A DNA stretch of 64,000 nt. It comes from Bursaphelenchus xylophilus (lineage: Eukaryota > Nematoda > Chromadorea > Rhabditida > Aphelenchoididae). The stretch spans positions 5,394,001 to 5,458,000 of the forward strand of contig CAJFCV020000006.1 of assembly GCA_904066235.2 (NCBI GenBank), written 5' to 3'. This document shows positions 36,728 through 49,000 of the stretch, piece by piece. The notes beneath the pieces are model-generated. The model worked only from the letters and a program-made list of their open reading frames with translations, ran no database searches and had not been told where the DNA came from. The number at the start of each line of letters is the position of its first letter. Positions within the stretch are counted from its first letter, which is position 1. The translations under genes and the position numbers were made by a program.

Positions 36728-38257
36728 ATGGGTCGCACTTGCTCGGAATTTCGGCTTGACTTTTGCCAAAAATCTATCAAAGAATCCACACGACAACAAG
36801 CTGGTGGAATGTCGGGAAAGCAGGCTCCAAATTCGGCAAAAGAAGACACTGCGGAGGAAATCATCAAGATGAAACAACTTCACATGATGTTCGACAGCAT
36901 GGTCTCCAAAACTGGCATCAAATACAAGCCAATTCATCTGGTCGGAAAGGGAGGCTTTGGCCAAGTTTATGAATGTATGGTCATCAAAAATGGAGTCACA
37001 AACAATCGAATTCCTGATCTAGTCGCTTTGAAGACCGAGACAGTTCATGAGATTGGAATCGAGGTAAGAAAAGACAACATCTGTAGCAATTGGAGATTGG
37101 TCCCTACATTACCCTGGACTTACCTTAATTTATGTTGATTTGATGCCTTCAGATGGCCGTTCTGCGCAAACTCCAAGATCACAACCATTTTTGCGATCTT
37201 TATGATTATGGATACATCTCTTCGAGTGTGGCGTACATTGTCATGACACTATTGGGGCCCAACCTTTCCAATATCAGAAAGCAGATGCCCACGAAGCAAT
37301 TCACTGTTTCTACTGCAATTCGGGCTGCATTACAGGTATTACGTGACTTCATTGATCCATCAAGCTATCTATAGATAACGAGATTTTAGATCTAAAATCT
37401 CGTTATGAAAAAAATCGTAAACCAAACTTTGTATTTTATATTTCGAGTGGTAGACTTAACTCATGAGACAAGTCTCCCCATTACCGTATCTCCGGATTTC
37501 ACAGAGAGTTTACATGCGTAATATTACATTTTCAGATGCTAATGGCAATTGAATCACTTCATGGAGCTGGCTTTATCTCTAGGGATGTGAAACCTAGTAA
37601 TTTTGCCATTGGGAGGCCAGGAGGAAACAAAAGAATGGTGTACATGATTGATTTTGGAATCGCCTTGGTCTACCGAGATGAGAGAGGGACAGTTAAGTTG
37701 AGAAAGAGCCAAATCACTTGGCGGGGAACCAATCGATATTGTGCTATTGGTCACCACAAAAAACAGGCAAGGCAACATAAATTTTATAACTTTCGTTAGT
37801 CGAATGTCGAAGGTTTGATAATTTTTATAGATTCCTTCACCCAAAGATGATCTGGAGAGTTGGTTCTACAGCCTGATGGAACTGTGCATGGGAGAGTTGC
37901 CCTGGCAACATTTTGGGAAACATCAGAAAGCCGAGACTTGCAGGATGAAGGAAGTTGTCCGGACCTCCAAAAGAGAACGTTTCCTTGGCTCGGCTCCATT
38001 CGAATTCGATCAGATCATGGGATTGATCGATAAAATGACTAGAGATGGAGTTGTCGAGTACCATAAGGTAATTTGCTCAACCTTTGCATAAAAATTGACA
38101 GATTTACGCAGCCCTGACTCGATGCCTGATCAGAGATGGGATCGATTTTAAGGATCCGTATGATTGGGAATTCATGCTGCCGGGATACGATGCCAACTCG
38201 AACAAGGAAACTGGAGGAAGTACAGTACCCGTCGAGAAATTTCTCAACAAAGTTTGA
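36728..38257 (+). CDS. CK1-family (TTBK-like) protein kinase
   Basis: Casein kinase 1-type protein kinase of the expanded nematode group. In exon 1: glycine loop LVGKGGFGQVYE and VALKTE with the ATP-binding Lys. Later exons: MAVLRKLQDHNHFCDLYDYG, the hinge region YIVMTLLGPNLSNIRKQMP, catalytic loop ISRDVKPSNFAIG, YMIDFGIALVYRD (the DFG-equivalent), and the CK1-type TNRYCAIGHHKKQ activation-segment end in place of APE, then DDLESWFYSLMELCMGELPW. All catalytic residues (K, D, N, D) are present. Six exons, stop at 38255-38257. The N-terminal extension before the kinase fold is about 70 residues; a second in-frame Met (MSGKQ, near 36809) is an alternative start. The intron after RAALQ carries a perfect 32-bp palindrome. 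Many CK1-like genes in nematodes are germline- or sperm-expressed; substrate cannot be inferred. Confidence 0.88.
37375..37406. repeat. Perfect 32-bp palindrome in CK1 gene intron
   Basis: Two 16-base arms meet with no spacer around AGATCT (ATAACGAGATTTTAG then CTAAAATCTCGTTAT). In the RNA it could form a stem very near the 5' end of the intron. Confidence 0.9.
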
Positions 38258-39738
38258 TTGACTAAGGACTTATGGCACGCCAATTTTGAAACCCTTGTAT
38301 TGTACCTTGAAGGATGGGCTTTCATAATCCGTAAAAGTTCTAAAAATCGGAGCGTTTTTTTTTTTGAAAAAAGTTCAATTTTATTTTTTTCCAATATAAA
38401 TTGACGTGCTATGGGAATAAATACTAGGGTTTTAAAGTAATAAAAACATTTGTCTACGTTTAAAGTCGTTTTTCTCTGTACGTCGGTTTTAAGTTTTTTG
38501 TTATAAGTGCTTGTAATCAAAATAAGGTAGGGTTCGGACGGGGTATATACCCAAATACCCGAGAGGCCGGGTATTTATGGGTATATTCAAAGTACGTTTG
38601 CATTCAAAAAATGTTAACTCCAATTTTTTGTCATAAAAAAATCAATAAATGTTGACATTTTGTCATAACTTGGTTCTAAGGTCGAAAATTACTTGGCCGG
38701 AGTCGGAAAATTAACAGAAAAAATCGAAATCTGACTGCCAAATATTGGATTGCTAAACTTTTTCATTGTTAAAGTACAAGTTTTGTTTGTTGTAGTTGGG
38801 AAAATAAAGAATATCACTCCAAACATGATTAGGTTAATGAATAAGTTGCCACTTATTCATTAACGACTTCATATTGGTACTATATTGGACTAATTTAGGC
38901 TAATTTTATAAATACCCGCATGATGAATATTGTCTGATCCGAAGTATCAGAGAGAGGAAAGGAAGTCCACTGCGATTCCGAAGTAATTTATATTTTGCAT
39001 TTATTTATTTATGAGTCTGACTTGTCTCAGTGACAAGTCTCCCCCTTTCTGGATTTCCCCGCCATTTCAAATCGTCCAGAATAAGGATGGCTAGAAAGGG
39101 GAATATTGTCATCATTATTATTCAGTTAGTTTTTTGTATCTTTTTGAAGGAAGGCGTCGTGTGAATTTTGTTGTTGAAGATAAAAGAATTTGGTCTGTAA
39201 AAAGCTTGGAGTACTCTCTTAAAAAGGTTGTAGCCATTGGGCTTCCTCATCATTCGTGATTATCTGACAGTTTCGTTGTTAGAAGTGGACCGGGATCTCT
39301 CAACCGGGTTACTACATCATCACCGACTATTCAGTCGGCCTCTGCATCAATCTCCCGGCCTAAGAGAATCATATTCACTCCGAGAACTACCTCGGCGACG
39401 CCGCAGTACACTCAAGGCAGTCGTCGGGGTAAGTATTTTGGAGTTTGTTTCCGTCCGCCTTTAGGTTAATCCGAGTCTGATCAGCTCGGCAGCTTGGAAG
39501 CGGACAAATATATCCGAATTTTCCGAACCCTAAAGCCTAAAGGAAAGGAATCGGATCAATGGAATGCCACAGTTTTTTTTTCGTGATGGGACGTGGTGAT
39601 AGGCGGGATGTATTTTCTTCAAAAAATTTTTGAAAATCTCGCGTAAAATTTTTAAAATTGTTGTAATTTTTAAATCTGTTTCTTTCTTATAAGCTTATCG
39701 AGTTTTGCGAGTACTATTTACGTAAATAGTGCAGAACG
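38258..39738. other. Intergenic region with hairpins and a possible isolated exon
   Basis: Contains a nested palindrome near 38540-38585 (GGGTATATACCC followed by AAATACCC, 8-nt loop, GGGTATTT) and the hairpin at 38833-38864. At 39283-39428 a Ser/Thr/Arg-rich frame (SISRPKRIIFTPRTTSATPQ) lies between a plausible acceptor and a GTAAGT donor, but no start or downstream exon could be linked to it in frame. It may be an unassigned exon or alternative 5' exon; I do not call a gene. Confidence 0.35.
38833..38864. repeat. Inverted repeat hairpin, 14-bp stem
   Basis: GTTAATGAATAAGT, a 4-base loop TGCC, then ACTTATTCATTAAC. A perfect 14-bp stem in the intergenic region downstream of the kinase gene. 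It could be a small element remnant or an RNA hairpin. Confidence 0.8.
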
Positions 39739-41183
39739 ATGAGTCTGACTATGGATGATGTCCGGCGTTTGGCGTCGATGACTCCGCAAGAACTCAGAGA
39801 ACGTTGTAACAACGACTTGGCTGTTCTCAACACTCTCAGAAACGAAGTTGATCATGTAAGTTGTTTGTTATTCTTTGTTTTAGTTTTTAGTTCGTCGAGT
39901 TGTAAATTGGCCAAATTTTCAGCATGTAGAGACGGCCAAGAGGCAGAAAGCTTTTGAAGAAGAGGCCGTTACTGGTCTAATTGGAGACCTGCAAAAGGTT
40001 GCCAAAGATCGTGCTGAAGTCAGCAATAGGAAGGAAGCACTTGTAAAGGAGGTCAACACTCTGCGTGCCCAATTGTCCGGGAAACAAGAGCAAGTTAAGG
40101 TCAGACTACAGAAGAAGTTAGAGGCTCGACAAGCGAAAGAAAATGCGTTGAATGGCCACCGGACAATTGGGGAATTGGAAGACCTGAAGGCCCTCTCTGA
40201 TGCCAAGTTCAAGGAGTTGACTGAATTAGAGCTTGCAGTGACGGAGAAACGCAAGAGAAATGTAAGATCTATATAAGAATCTGTAGTGTTCATTCGGTCA
40301 ATTATCTATTCTCAGGCCGCCAATTGTGTTGTGAAAGTACTATATAACATTTGTTTTTTTATTTCAGAAGCAGGTTGAAGTGAGTATCAAAGAGTGCGAG
40401 ATCCGAATTGCCGAGAAGAAGGAAAAGGTTGAAGAGCTCCAAAAAACCGATTCTTGCTTGGGCGAGGACCTTGAACAGTTCGAGGAAAGAGCCGAACAGC
40501 TTCGTGTTAGCATCGAGGTAAGTAATTGGATACTTTTTATATACTGGTTTAGGAAGCCTCCGCCAAGATTGCAGACGCGAAAAAGAAGATGACGGGTGAG
40601 TTCGTGGATGACCGACCACGCTCATTGTTTGATGAAGTAAGTAACCTTCGTTGTTTTTATTTGGTACTCTAGGTGGTTGAACAGAAGAAGCCATCTGAAG
40701 ATGAGTTTAAAGCGATTTGTTCGGAAGTCCGTAATCTCCGCCAAGTGCAGGGGGCATTGAAAGCGGATTTGCTTAACCTGGAAAGTCATCCGATTGCCAC
40801 TGGACGTAGAGCATTGCTTTCTTACGGTATGCATATGATTCTTATAATTTATTATTGTTTTAGATACTATTGTTGGCGTTCTGAAGAAGACTATCTTATA
40901 CTTGGACAAGTTTATGAATGTAGCCAAGGGGTTGGAAGCTTTGGGCAGGAATCCTACTGTGATTTACAAGTTTTCGAGAGAACAGATGGATGACATTGGC
41001 CATTATAAGTAAGTTCCGTTTATATTGTTCTGCTTTATGTTGCTGGTTGCAAAATCTAACAATTCTTTCAGTTCTGTTCTACGCACGAGCAGAAAGATTG
41101 CTGAAGAGGTTCTCGGCATGGCGAAGAAGCAAATGAATCAATTATCGAGAAATCTGGAGGAGAACAAAGTTAATCATGCTTAA
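39739..41183 (+). CDS. Coiled-coil protein of unknown family
   Basis: About 370 residues over roughly eight exons. The ATG at 39739 follows an acceptor-like GTAAATAGTGCAG by four bases. From the start (MSLTMDDVRRLASMTPQELR) the protein is heptad-rich and Glu/Lys/Leu-rich through about residue 230, with one break at MTGEFVDDRPRSLFDEV, then resumes with AICSEVRNLRQVQGALKADL and a less coiled C-terminal region ending LSRNLEENKVNHA, stop at 41181-41183. No catalytic, membrane or signal sequence is present. Length and composition suit a structural or motor-adaptor or kinetochore/centrosome protein, but no orthologue is recognised, so no role is assigned. Introns are about 35-55 nt and well bounded, giving good confidence in the structure. 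Confidence 0.7.
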
Positions 41184-43927
41184 TATAAGGTCGTCTTTAT
41201 TTTGTAATCCATTCCGGTGGCTAATAGTTTGTATTGTCGTAGAAGATCTCCAATTTTGTATGAAGACCTTGTTATGTCTATTAAATATATTCTAATTTAT
41301 GAACGCTTGTTTTTATTTATGTTATGTTTGGTTTTATTTTGCTCGAGAATCTAAAATAATATCACAAATTGCGGCCAGTTCATCAACTCGTTTCCTCTCC
41401 ATCAACACCCTTTTATCGTCTCACTTTGGCTCTGAACCAAAACCCACAGCAATCTGGTTTTTTTTCTTTTACCCGATCCAAAAGATTCTGAAAAAAGCGG
41501 GAAGATCTTCTTCCTTTTGGTTCATCCTACATTTGGAAACAATACAAGATACCACATTCCGCGGATATCACGGAGTAAATCGATCATTCCATCAATTTTT
41601 TTTGTTTAGTAAATACTTTTTTTGGAAGAGACGGAAAAGTAAAAAAAAGAAGAAGAATTGGATTACGGTAGGGTTAATGAATAGGTGAGGAAGTAACGGG
41701 AATTGTTAGGCAAGAAGTCAGCTGTTATTAGGCTTCTGGCTAGATTCATGTACAAAATTGTAAAACTTGAAATAAACACTCATGGAGAAAGTTGGGACTT
41801 TTTGTCAATGAGTTCACTATTTCGATCCCATCGTTAACCATTTCAAAAACCTTTTTTTAGCTATCTCTTGTTTGTAAGAACATTGAATACTTTTGTATCA
41901 GCCTAGATCAGCTGACTCGTGTCGTATTTCCCACTCCATGCCACCCGTTGAGTCGTAGAAATACCTCTTTATGGAGGTTTACAGTAGGAATCGAAATTCC
42001 TCCGTTTTTTAAATTGGGTTTCAATAATCATTTTTCTTTAAACTTTGTCTTACAGTTGTTTTTTTGGTGTCTTTCGAAGAGCAGAAGACGTTTGTTTTGC
42101 GCCTGGCTTGGATTGTAAACATAGACATTACTACTACCTTCCCCTTGATTTCTTTCCATTTTTACACCAACTAATTACGGTAATCTTGTCGAAATCAACG
42201 GGAATATAATTAGGATCAAGGACCTACCATAACTTTAGGCTGATCTTTGAACTGTTGGAGGTTAGTGATGATGTAGGATCACCGGTTTGTAGGGAGAGAG
42301 AGTTGACCATTCGGGTCAAGGGTTCGCTTGATGATTAGGCATTACTTAGACGAGCAAAGGAAGGTGTTTTTGTTAAAGTAATAGCTTTTGTGACCAGTGA
42401 TTGAACAGTATACCTGCCACTGTCTATAAATCGCCTGCTTATTTATTAAAACATCAGTTTCATCATGGGTAGTATGGCAATAGTACAATATCTGTTTGAT
42501 TCAACAATGTCATTTCGCGATATATCGTAATAAATAGATATCCGCACTTTATACTTCCTCATCCATCAACCCTTCCAACCGCATCAACTCAAACCGATGA
42601 CTGTTCTGGACCATCGCGTTTCATTGTACAGGTGCTTTACTCCCTCCTCCACCTTTGATTAACTGTAGTTGGTCTCAGTAGACAGTCACAGTGAATAAAA
42701 ACGTCGCTGGCGGATACGTCGGTTGCGCAACTGATAATTGACAGTTTTTTTGTAGCGCGAAAAGAAATGAAATCCGGTTGATTTTCTTTTTTTTCGCGCT
42801 CTTTGCTCTCAGTTGGAGGGTTTTGAAGGTTTTTAGTCACCGGTTTTCGTACTCATTGGAATAACTTATATTATTTGTTGAGTAATATGGGCTATAAAGC
42901 TGACGGAATGAATGGATTCTTATTGTTACTACATTACTTTCCTTCTTACGTGGTTATTCAGTCATCGCCTGAGGGGAAGAGGAGGGATTGTTGCGGGTTT
43001 TGGATAAATGTTGCCTTTTAAAGATTGCTATCCATCTTTTTTGCACTTCTACGTCCTCATTACATCATATTCTCACACTTATTTTTGCACTTTAACATTG
43101 TGTTACCGTTCGATTATGACCTACTTTAATACCAATTTTAAGAAAGTCATGTGTCTTCTACAGTACATTGATAGCCAATCAGAATGAAAACTGAGAGGTC
43201 ACACTGAAAGTATGGAATTACAACGAGCAATAAATCAAAGTCTGCCATCCAACTCGGATTCCCAACTACACTTAAGTGAGAACTTTGTCAAAAGTAACGT
43301 CAGTTTGTAAAAAAAAATGGTAGACGATTGTTTTAGTGGGTGCATGGCATATACATCTAGAGCTGGGTTCTTCGAGAGAGCAGTAGTTGTGGGATTACAA
43401 CATGTAATCAGACAGATTTATATAACGCCTGTAAAACGAACTCAGAAAATTTTGAGAGATGAGGCCTAAAGTTGTCGATAAAGATAATGAAATTATTTCT
43501 TTTGCGTACCGATTGATACAGAAGAGTTCCTAGTGGGGTTCTTCTACTGCAGAACAAACTTTTTCTCCTTTTGCTCTCCCAAACTTCTAGATTTCCGATT
43601 TCCCCACATGACGTCATTGTGATGAATATTCTGACATCTCAACTCTGACCTCTGATTGGCCACTTTGTCAATCCCTGACGCCTCCCGTTGTCATTCCTCG
43701 TCCTTGATCAACCCGCGTTTATGTCGGCGGGCTTTTGCAAAGCCCCCTGAAGCGTTTTTTTTTCTGATGCGCGTAACCGTGTCGCCCTCGCGTTTTTTTG
43801 ATTTTCAAGTAAAGCCTCTTCGTTTTTTCGCGTGTACCCTGAGGGTTTCTTTTTTTTCGGTTGTTGTTGTTTGTTAATCTGAAACTTCTGAAGGTTGAAC
43901 AAAAAAAGAAGAATCGGATTTCCGTCG
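41184..43927. other. Gene-free region of 2.7 kb
   Basis: No supported gene. Frames at 41299-41688 and 42637-42840 have low-complexity or unspecific composition and no splice-linked partners. An AP-2-like CCCTGAGGG is at 43837-43845, 83 bases before the next start codon. The last few hundred bases are relatively GC-rich, as expected of a promoter and 5' UTR. Confidence 0.4.
43837..43845. promoter_or_regulatory. AP-2 (TFAP2)-like palindromic site upstream of 43928 gene
   Basis: CCCTGAGGG within TACCCTGAGGGTTT, 82-90 bases before the ATG at 43928. Motif only; occupancy is not known. Confidence 0.3.
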
Positions 43928-45872
43928 ATGGGGAGCCTGGAGCGATTCGGAGTGGCGGGTTCTTCGCTCAAGTCTGAGGTCGATTCCATGGATGGGCCGG
44001 AAAGGGATGCTGTAAGTGATCAGAAAATTCATAATCACAAATTTGTGATTCTTTGTCTCCAAATTGTTCACCTTTTTGTATCATACTTTTCGAAATTTTA
44101 GGCTGAATTCATGGCGGAGTTGCGCGATGAAAATCCTGAGACCTATAATATGTGGCTGAAGATTGTTTCTCGCGATGAGTTTCATGAGAAATTTAGGAGG
44201 TCCTTTATCTCAGCGTTATGCAAATTTTGCATCAATCGGAAGTAAGTTCCCCTAGCACCGCATAAAAGTCATCTTATGTTAGGCAAATGGAGCTGGCGAG
44301 ATATCGAAGGGATTTTGTTGCGTGTGTTTTGTCATATACCAAAGCAGATATTGGTGTGGTAAGAATCTTCCACTTGATATCCGTATACTTATTCGAACGT
44401 TTTTAGAATCTTTTTTGCGACAAAAATGGCGGTGGCTACCTAAACAACAGTCTAAAATCTCGTCGTGCCTATAGAAAACGGCTGATGGAGTCTTCTTGGC
44501 AACAACACACCCCGAATCTCCTCAACGAAGCCTCTTTTAACACCCTTCTCAAGTCCTTTCAACAGTCTTCAACACCTTCTTTGGAGCTTCAGAAGTTCCA
44601 GGCGGATATCTCATTGTTAAATCAGTCAAATCCCTCGGCAAATCAAGGTCAGCTGGAGAATTCGCTGAAAGGTAAGGCTGGGGAACTGTCAGAAAACCTG
44701 TATCCGTCGGAAGAATACGATTATATCTTGGTGTCACTTCCTGCGATCGATCGAATCCCTCAAACATCTGATTGCATGATCTTCTCCATCTTTTCTTTTT
44801 TTTACTTTTTCGATCCTTTTTCGGTGTTTCCAGTTCAAAACCCGATTTTACGTAATAGTAGAAAAAAGAATCTAGAAGATGCGATGACAATTACCGCGGC
44901 GTTAAGAGAACCAAAAAAAGGTTTCGTTTTTTGGGAAATCAGGAAATCAGAAACAATGGGAGACAAATATGGAGGGGTAATATAATGTAATATAAGGGAG
45001 AAAGGAATGAGTAACGGGGATGGTAATCTTCGACGACATTGTCATCAATTTTTGTTTTCTTTTTCTCAAGTTATCGCATAAAGAAAGGAAGAAAAACAGT
45101 CTCTAATTGAGAATTAACATATTTTAGAAGACAAATCCTCCCTCTTCAATAACCCCGATTTCCTGGCCTCGATCAATGTCTTTGTCAGATATCGACGACT
45201 CTCTCCGGAATGGCGGGATCTGGAGGTAAAGCAAACAAAATTCAATCTCCACGCATTCTCCACTGCTCAAACACTACTAGTCGTCTTGGTAGACAAGTAC
45301 CAACTCAACAATCATGATGATGACTTTGTTCTCAGGATCTTTGACAGAGAATTCAATGAGTATATTGACATTGAAGAGGATCTCCATCAAGTAAAACTGA
45401 TTAATCTGGGAAAGTACGAACTGATACATCGATTGAAGAGAGATGATGACAGTAGCGCTACAATCTCTCCTCAGCCGTGTTCAACAAGCCAAGGGAATGT
45501 GGCCTCGTCTAGTTCGAGAGATACGCCAAGTTCAACGAGGAGTTCCACTCCACCGTCAAGTTCATTGGCTCCTGTTTTAAAGGAGATTCCCGAGGAGCCA
45601 AAAGAGGTATTACAATACGAAGAATGTCTTTTATATACCTAAGCTGGTAGTCATATAAAATAAAATTATGACTTTTCTCTTTCTAGGTGAAAACGGAGAT
45701 CTTCCCAACCCCAAATCTACTGAATTCCCCCATGAATTCAATGCTGCAATCATTTCTGAAGAACATCCACGAAAATCACACGCCACAAATCGAGCTTCCC
45801 AAGTCCGCCTTTATCCAGAATCTCTTCAACCTAGCCAACCAGGACCAACAACTTAGTTCAGGATCAAACTAG
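43928..45872 (+). CDS. Protein with possible Ras-association/ubiquitin-like domain
   Basis: Not recognised as a named family. Exons (about 43928-44011, 44102-44242, 44282-44357, 44407 to about 44670, 45129-45606, 45687-45872) give a head MGSLERFGVAGSSLKSEVDS, a helical region (EFMAELRDENPETYNMWLKI) and a basic CDKNGGGYLNNSLKSRRAYR. After a roughly 460-nt intron comes a segment starting INVFVRYRRLSPEWRDL that resembles a beta-grasp: FNLHAFSTAQTLLVVLVDKY, DDDFVLRIFDREFNEYI and HQVKLINLGKYELI recall the Ras-association fold of RASSF-like proteins. The tail is Ser/Pro-rich (STRSSTPPSSSLAP) and ends with QQLSSGSN, stop at 45870-45872. The domain call is a guess from strand pattern and needs a profile comparison; the structure is well supported by frames and splice sites. 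Confidence 0.6.
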
Positions 45873-46029
45873 ATCAACACAATCTTGTTGTAAATACGGG
45901 TGATAAAGCCGCGTGAGATTAGACCAGTAAATTGTTGTAGAGATTACAAACCAATCGAGATTAATCAATAAATTTATGTTGTTTTTAGCTGATTACAATG
46001 TACTATATGTATATAGATATGTGTATGTA

Positions 46030-49000
46030 TTAAATGTGGTCTGATAAGGTGGAAGTTGCACATTGAATTGCATGTTGAACATGGGAAATTTGCTCGAGCA
46101 ATTCTTCGATCACCTTTAGTCGCTGAGGCACGGTCTTGGCGGCAACGAGAGCGTCCAACTACAAAAGAGAATTTTTTCTACGATCAAACGTGCACAAAGT
46201 CATCGTTAAAATAAAAACGTACCTGATCATAGATTCCAGGCATCGTTTTCCCTTCATAACTGTTCAAAGAGCTAGTTGAGAACAAAACATTTCTCTTTTC
46301 TGGGGATCCAGGGATTCCTTTCGGTCCAATGAAGCACCGTTCAATGGCCAGAAGTCGATCATTCAGAGCCCTTGTTGTTAATGTAAAACCATTCTTCTTT
46401 TTCTCCTCTCTGACTTTAGTTTGAAAAGAATCAGCCAGTCTCACGAATTCTTGAGAGTTTCTGATTAATTTTGAATTCTGAGAGATTACAGGGGCGATCT
46501 GAGGGATACGCTTTGACAACGAATCAATATCTCCTTTCAGATCTCTAACATAAGTGTCCAAGAAGCGGTGAGCAAACAGAGATGCGTTAATTGGGACAAC
46601 CGCGGGCTCAGCGAACTCTCTAGCCAGCTGCATCCAGTATTTTCCAGTGGCGGCATGCACCTAAAACAATATCATCAGCCATGTCATGGATCACGTAACA
46701 TTGGTCACAACTCGATCAAAACTCGCCGAAAAATTATCGATATCGAACAAATGCTCGTTTGTGAATGGAGTCTCATATAGCGAATGATACAAGGCATACG
46801 TGCTATCCACAGACCCGTCCTCTTTCAATCTTCTGTACTTGATATCAGCTGCGGCAATGCCCAAGAAGGCAATGAACGTTTCATGATCACTTCCACCACT
46901 TGGAACATTGATCTTGGGGAAATCCGGATATTCGTCAAAGTTTCCTGGCTCTTTGTGGATCCTAAAAGACCAAATCATACCATATTACACTTGGCATACC
47001 AAGTATCATAGACTGTCTTTCTTCCTTCCGCCAACTCTGATTTCACTGGATTGGGGACCTTCTTGGCAGCTTCAACAACAACCTCGTAGATGGATGGGAC
47101 TGCATCCACACTTCTGAAAACATAACATCGTCATGCATAATACAATTTAAAACACGATTTTTCTAAAAGTCGAGCGCAGGTCAACAACCCTGGCTACACG
47201 AAAAATAAAACTGCTCCAATTTTCTTTAAACTTGGAAAACTGTAGCTACGTACCATTCTAAGAAACTTTCCCGTTAACTTTTTTTCGAAATCTTACTGTA
47301 CTTTGGGTTACGGTAACATGACTCATTTTGTCATAACTCGGGAACCAGATGTCGTAGCGAGACGTGGTCTTTACCAGTGTGTTCAGCGTGCCGAAAGATG
47401 GCTTTTTGTTAGCTACACCAAGTTTCTAGGACCCCGGGAAGTGGCAAAAAAATTTGAATATTTATGCAAAAATTCAAAAATATGCAAATTTCTCGAAAAT
47501 TTAACCAAAATTATGCTCATTTTTATTTCATATTTTGAAAGTAGAGGTCATAGCGGTTTCAACGGTGTAAAAAACTTGAACGCGCGAACCGAGCTGTCTG
47601 AGAACGGGCTGTTTGAAGTTGGGGCACCCACCCACGAATGAGCAAAAAATTGAAGTAAACCGCATAAAATCGTTGTTAAATGGCAAGAATGGAAAGTAAA
47701 TTTTGTTATTACATCGTATCGGTCACAATAGAGGATTTCCCACATAATTTTCATAAATTTGCATATTTTGGAATTACTTGCATTTATTGTCAAAATGTTG
47801 TAAAAATATACCTTAATGAAGGATTTGGGAAAAAATATTGTTCGCTTTTGCTTAGTACCTTCCAACAGTCATTTTAATGTAAAAAACTCAAAATCGATTT
47901 TTGCCATGTCCACGCCTATCTGGCGGCTGATGCACCCGTAAATGCAAGAAATTCCAAAATATGCAAATTTATGAAAATTATGTGGAAAATCTTCTATTGT
48001 GACCGATACAATGTAATAACAAAATTTACTTTCCATTCTTGCCGTTTAACAATGATTTTATACAGTTTACCCCGATTTTTTGCTCATTCATGACTGGGTG
48101 CCCCAACTTCAAACAGCCCGTTCTCAGACAGCTCGGTTCGCACGTTCAAGTTTTTTACACCGTTGAAACCGCTATGACCTCTATTTTCAAAATATGAAAT
48201 AAAAATGAGCATAATTTTGGTTAAATTTTCGAGAAATTTGCATATTTTTGAATTTTTGCATAAATATTCAAATTTTTTTGCCACTTCCCGGGGTCCTAGA
48301 AACTTGGTGTAGCTAACAAAAAGCCATCTTTCGGCACGCTGAACACACTGGTAAAGACCCCGTCTCGCTACGACATCTGGTTCCCGAGTTATGACAAAAT
48401 GAGTCATGTTACCGTAACCCAAAGTACAGTAAGATTTCGAAAAAAAGTTAACGGGAAAGTTTCTTAGAATGGTACGTAGCTACAGTTTTCCAAGTTTAAA
48501 GAAAAATGAAGCAGTTTGATTTTTCGTGTAGCCAGGGCTCTCCAAGCTTATAAAAAACGTGTTTTAACTCACAAAGTTCCATTTCCCGAGATTAGATCAA
48601 CGTTCAACATGACGACAGCTCGATCTCTCAAAATATTAGCAAATTCTTCAACAAATTCATTAGATCCAACAAGTCCATATTCCTCGGCATCCCAATTACA
48701 GAACACAATCGTCCTTTTTGGCTTGAATACCCCATCATTCTTAGCTTGAACCAATGCTTTGGCGATACCACTCAGGATGGCGGTACCACTATTAGGATCA
48801 ATAGAGCCGTACACCCAGGCATCAAAGTGATTTCCCAACATTACATAACGATCCGGCTCGACCTCGCCCTTAATATAACCAATCACATTGCGGATCTCTC
48901 TAAAGCAATACAAAAATCAGTTAAAAAAATAGGTAAATCATGTCAAAGTCTGTTAAAAAGTGAAATTACTTCTTTTCCAACGTAGAATGAACGTCAATCT

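Noticed and set aside
39283..39428. Ser/Thr/Arg-rich frame as the first exon of the coiled-coil gene
   Set aside because: It has a good GTAAGT donor, but the next in-frame sequence after the nearest acceptor stops at once, and the downstream gene already has an acceptor just before its ATG.
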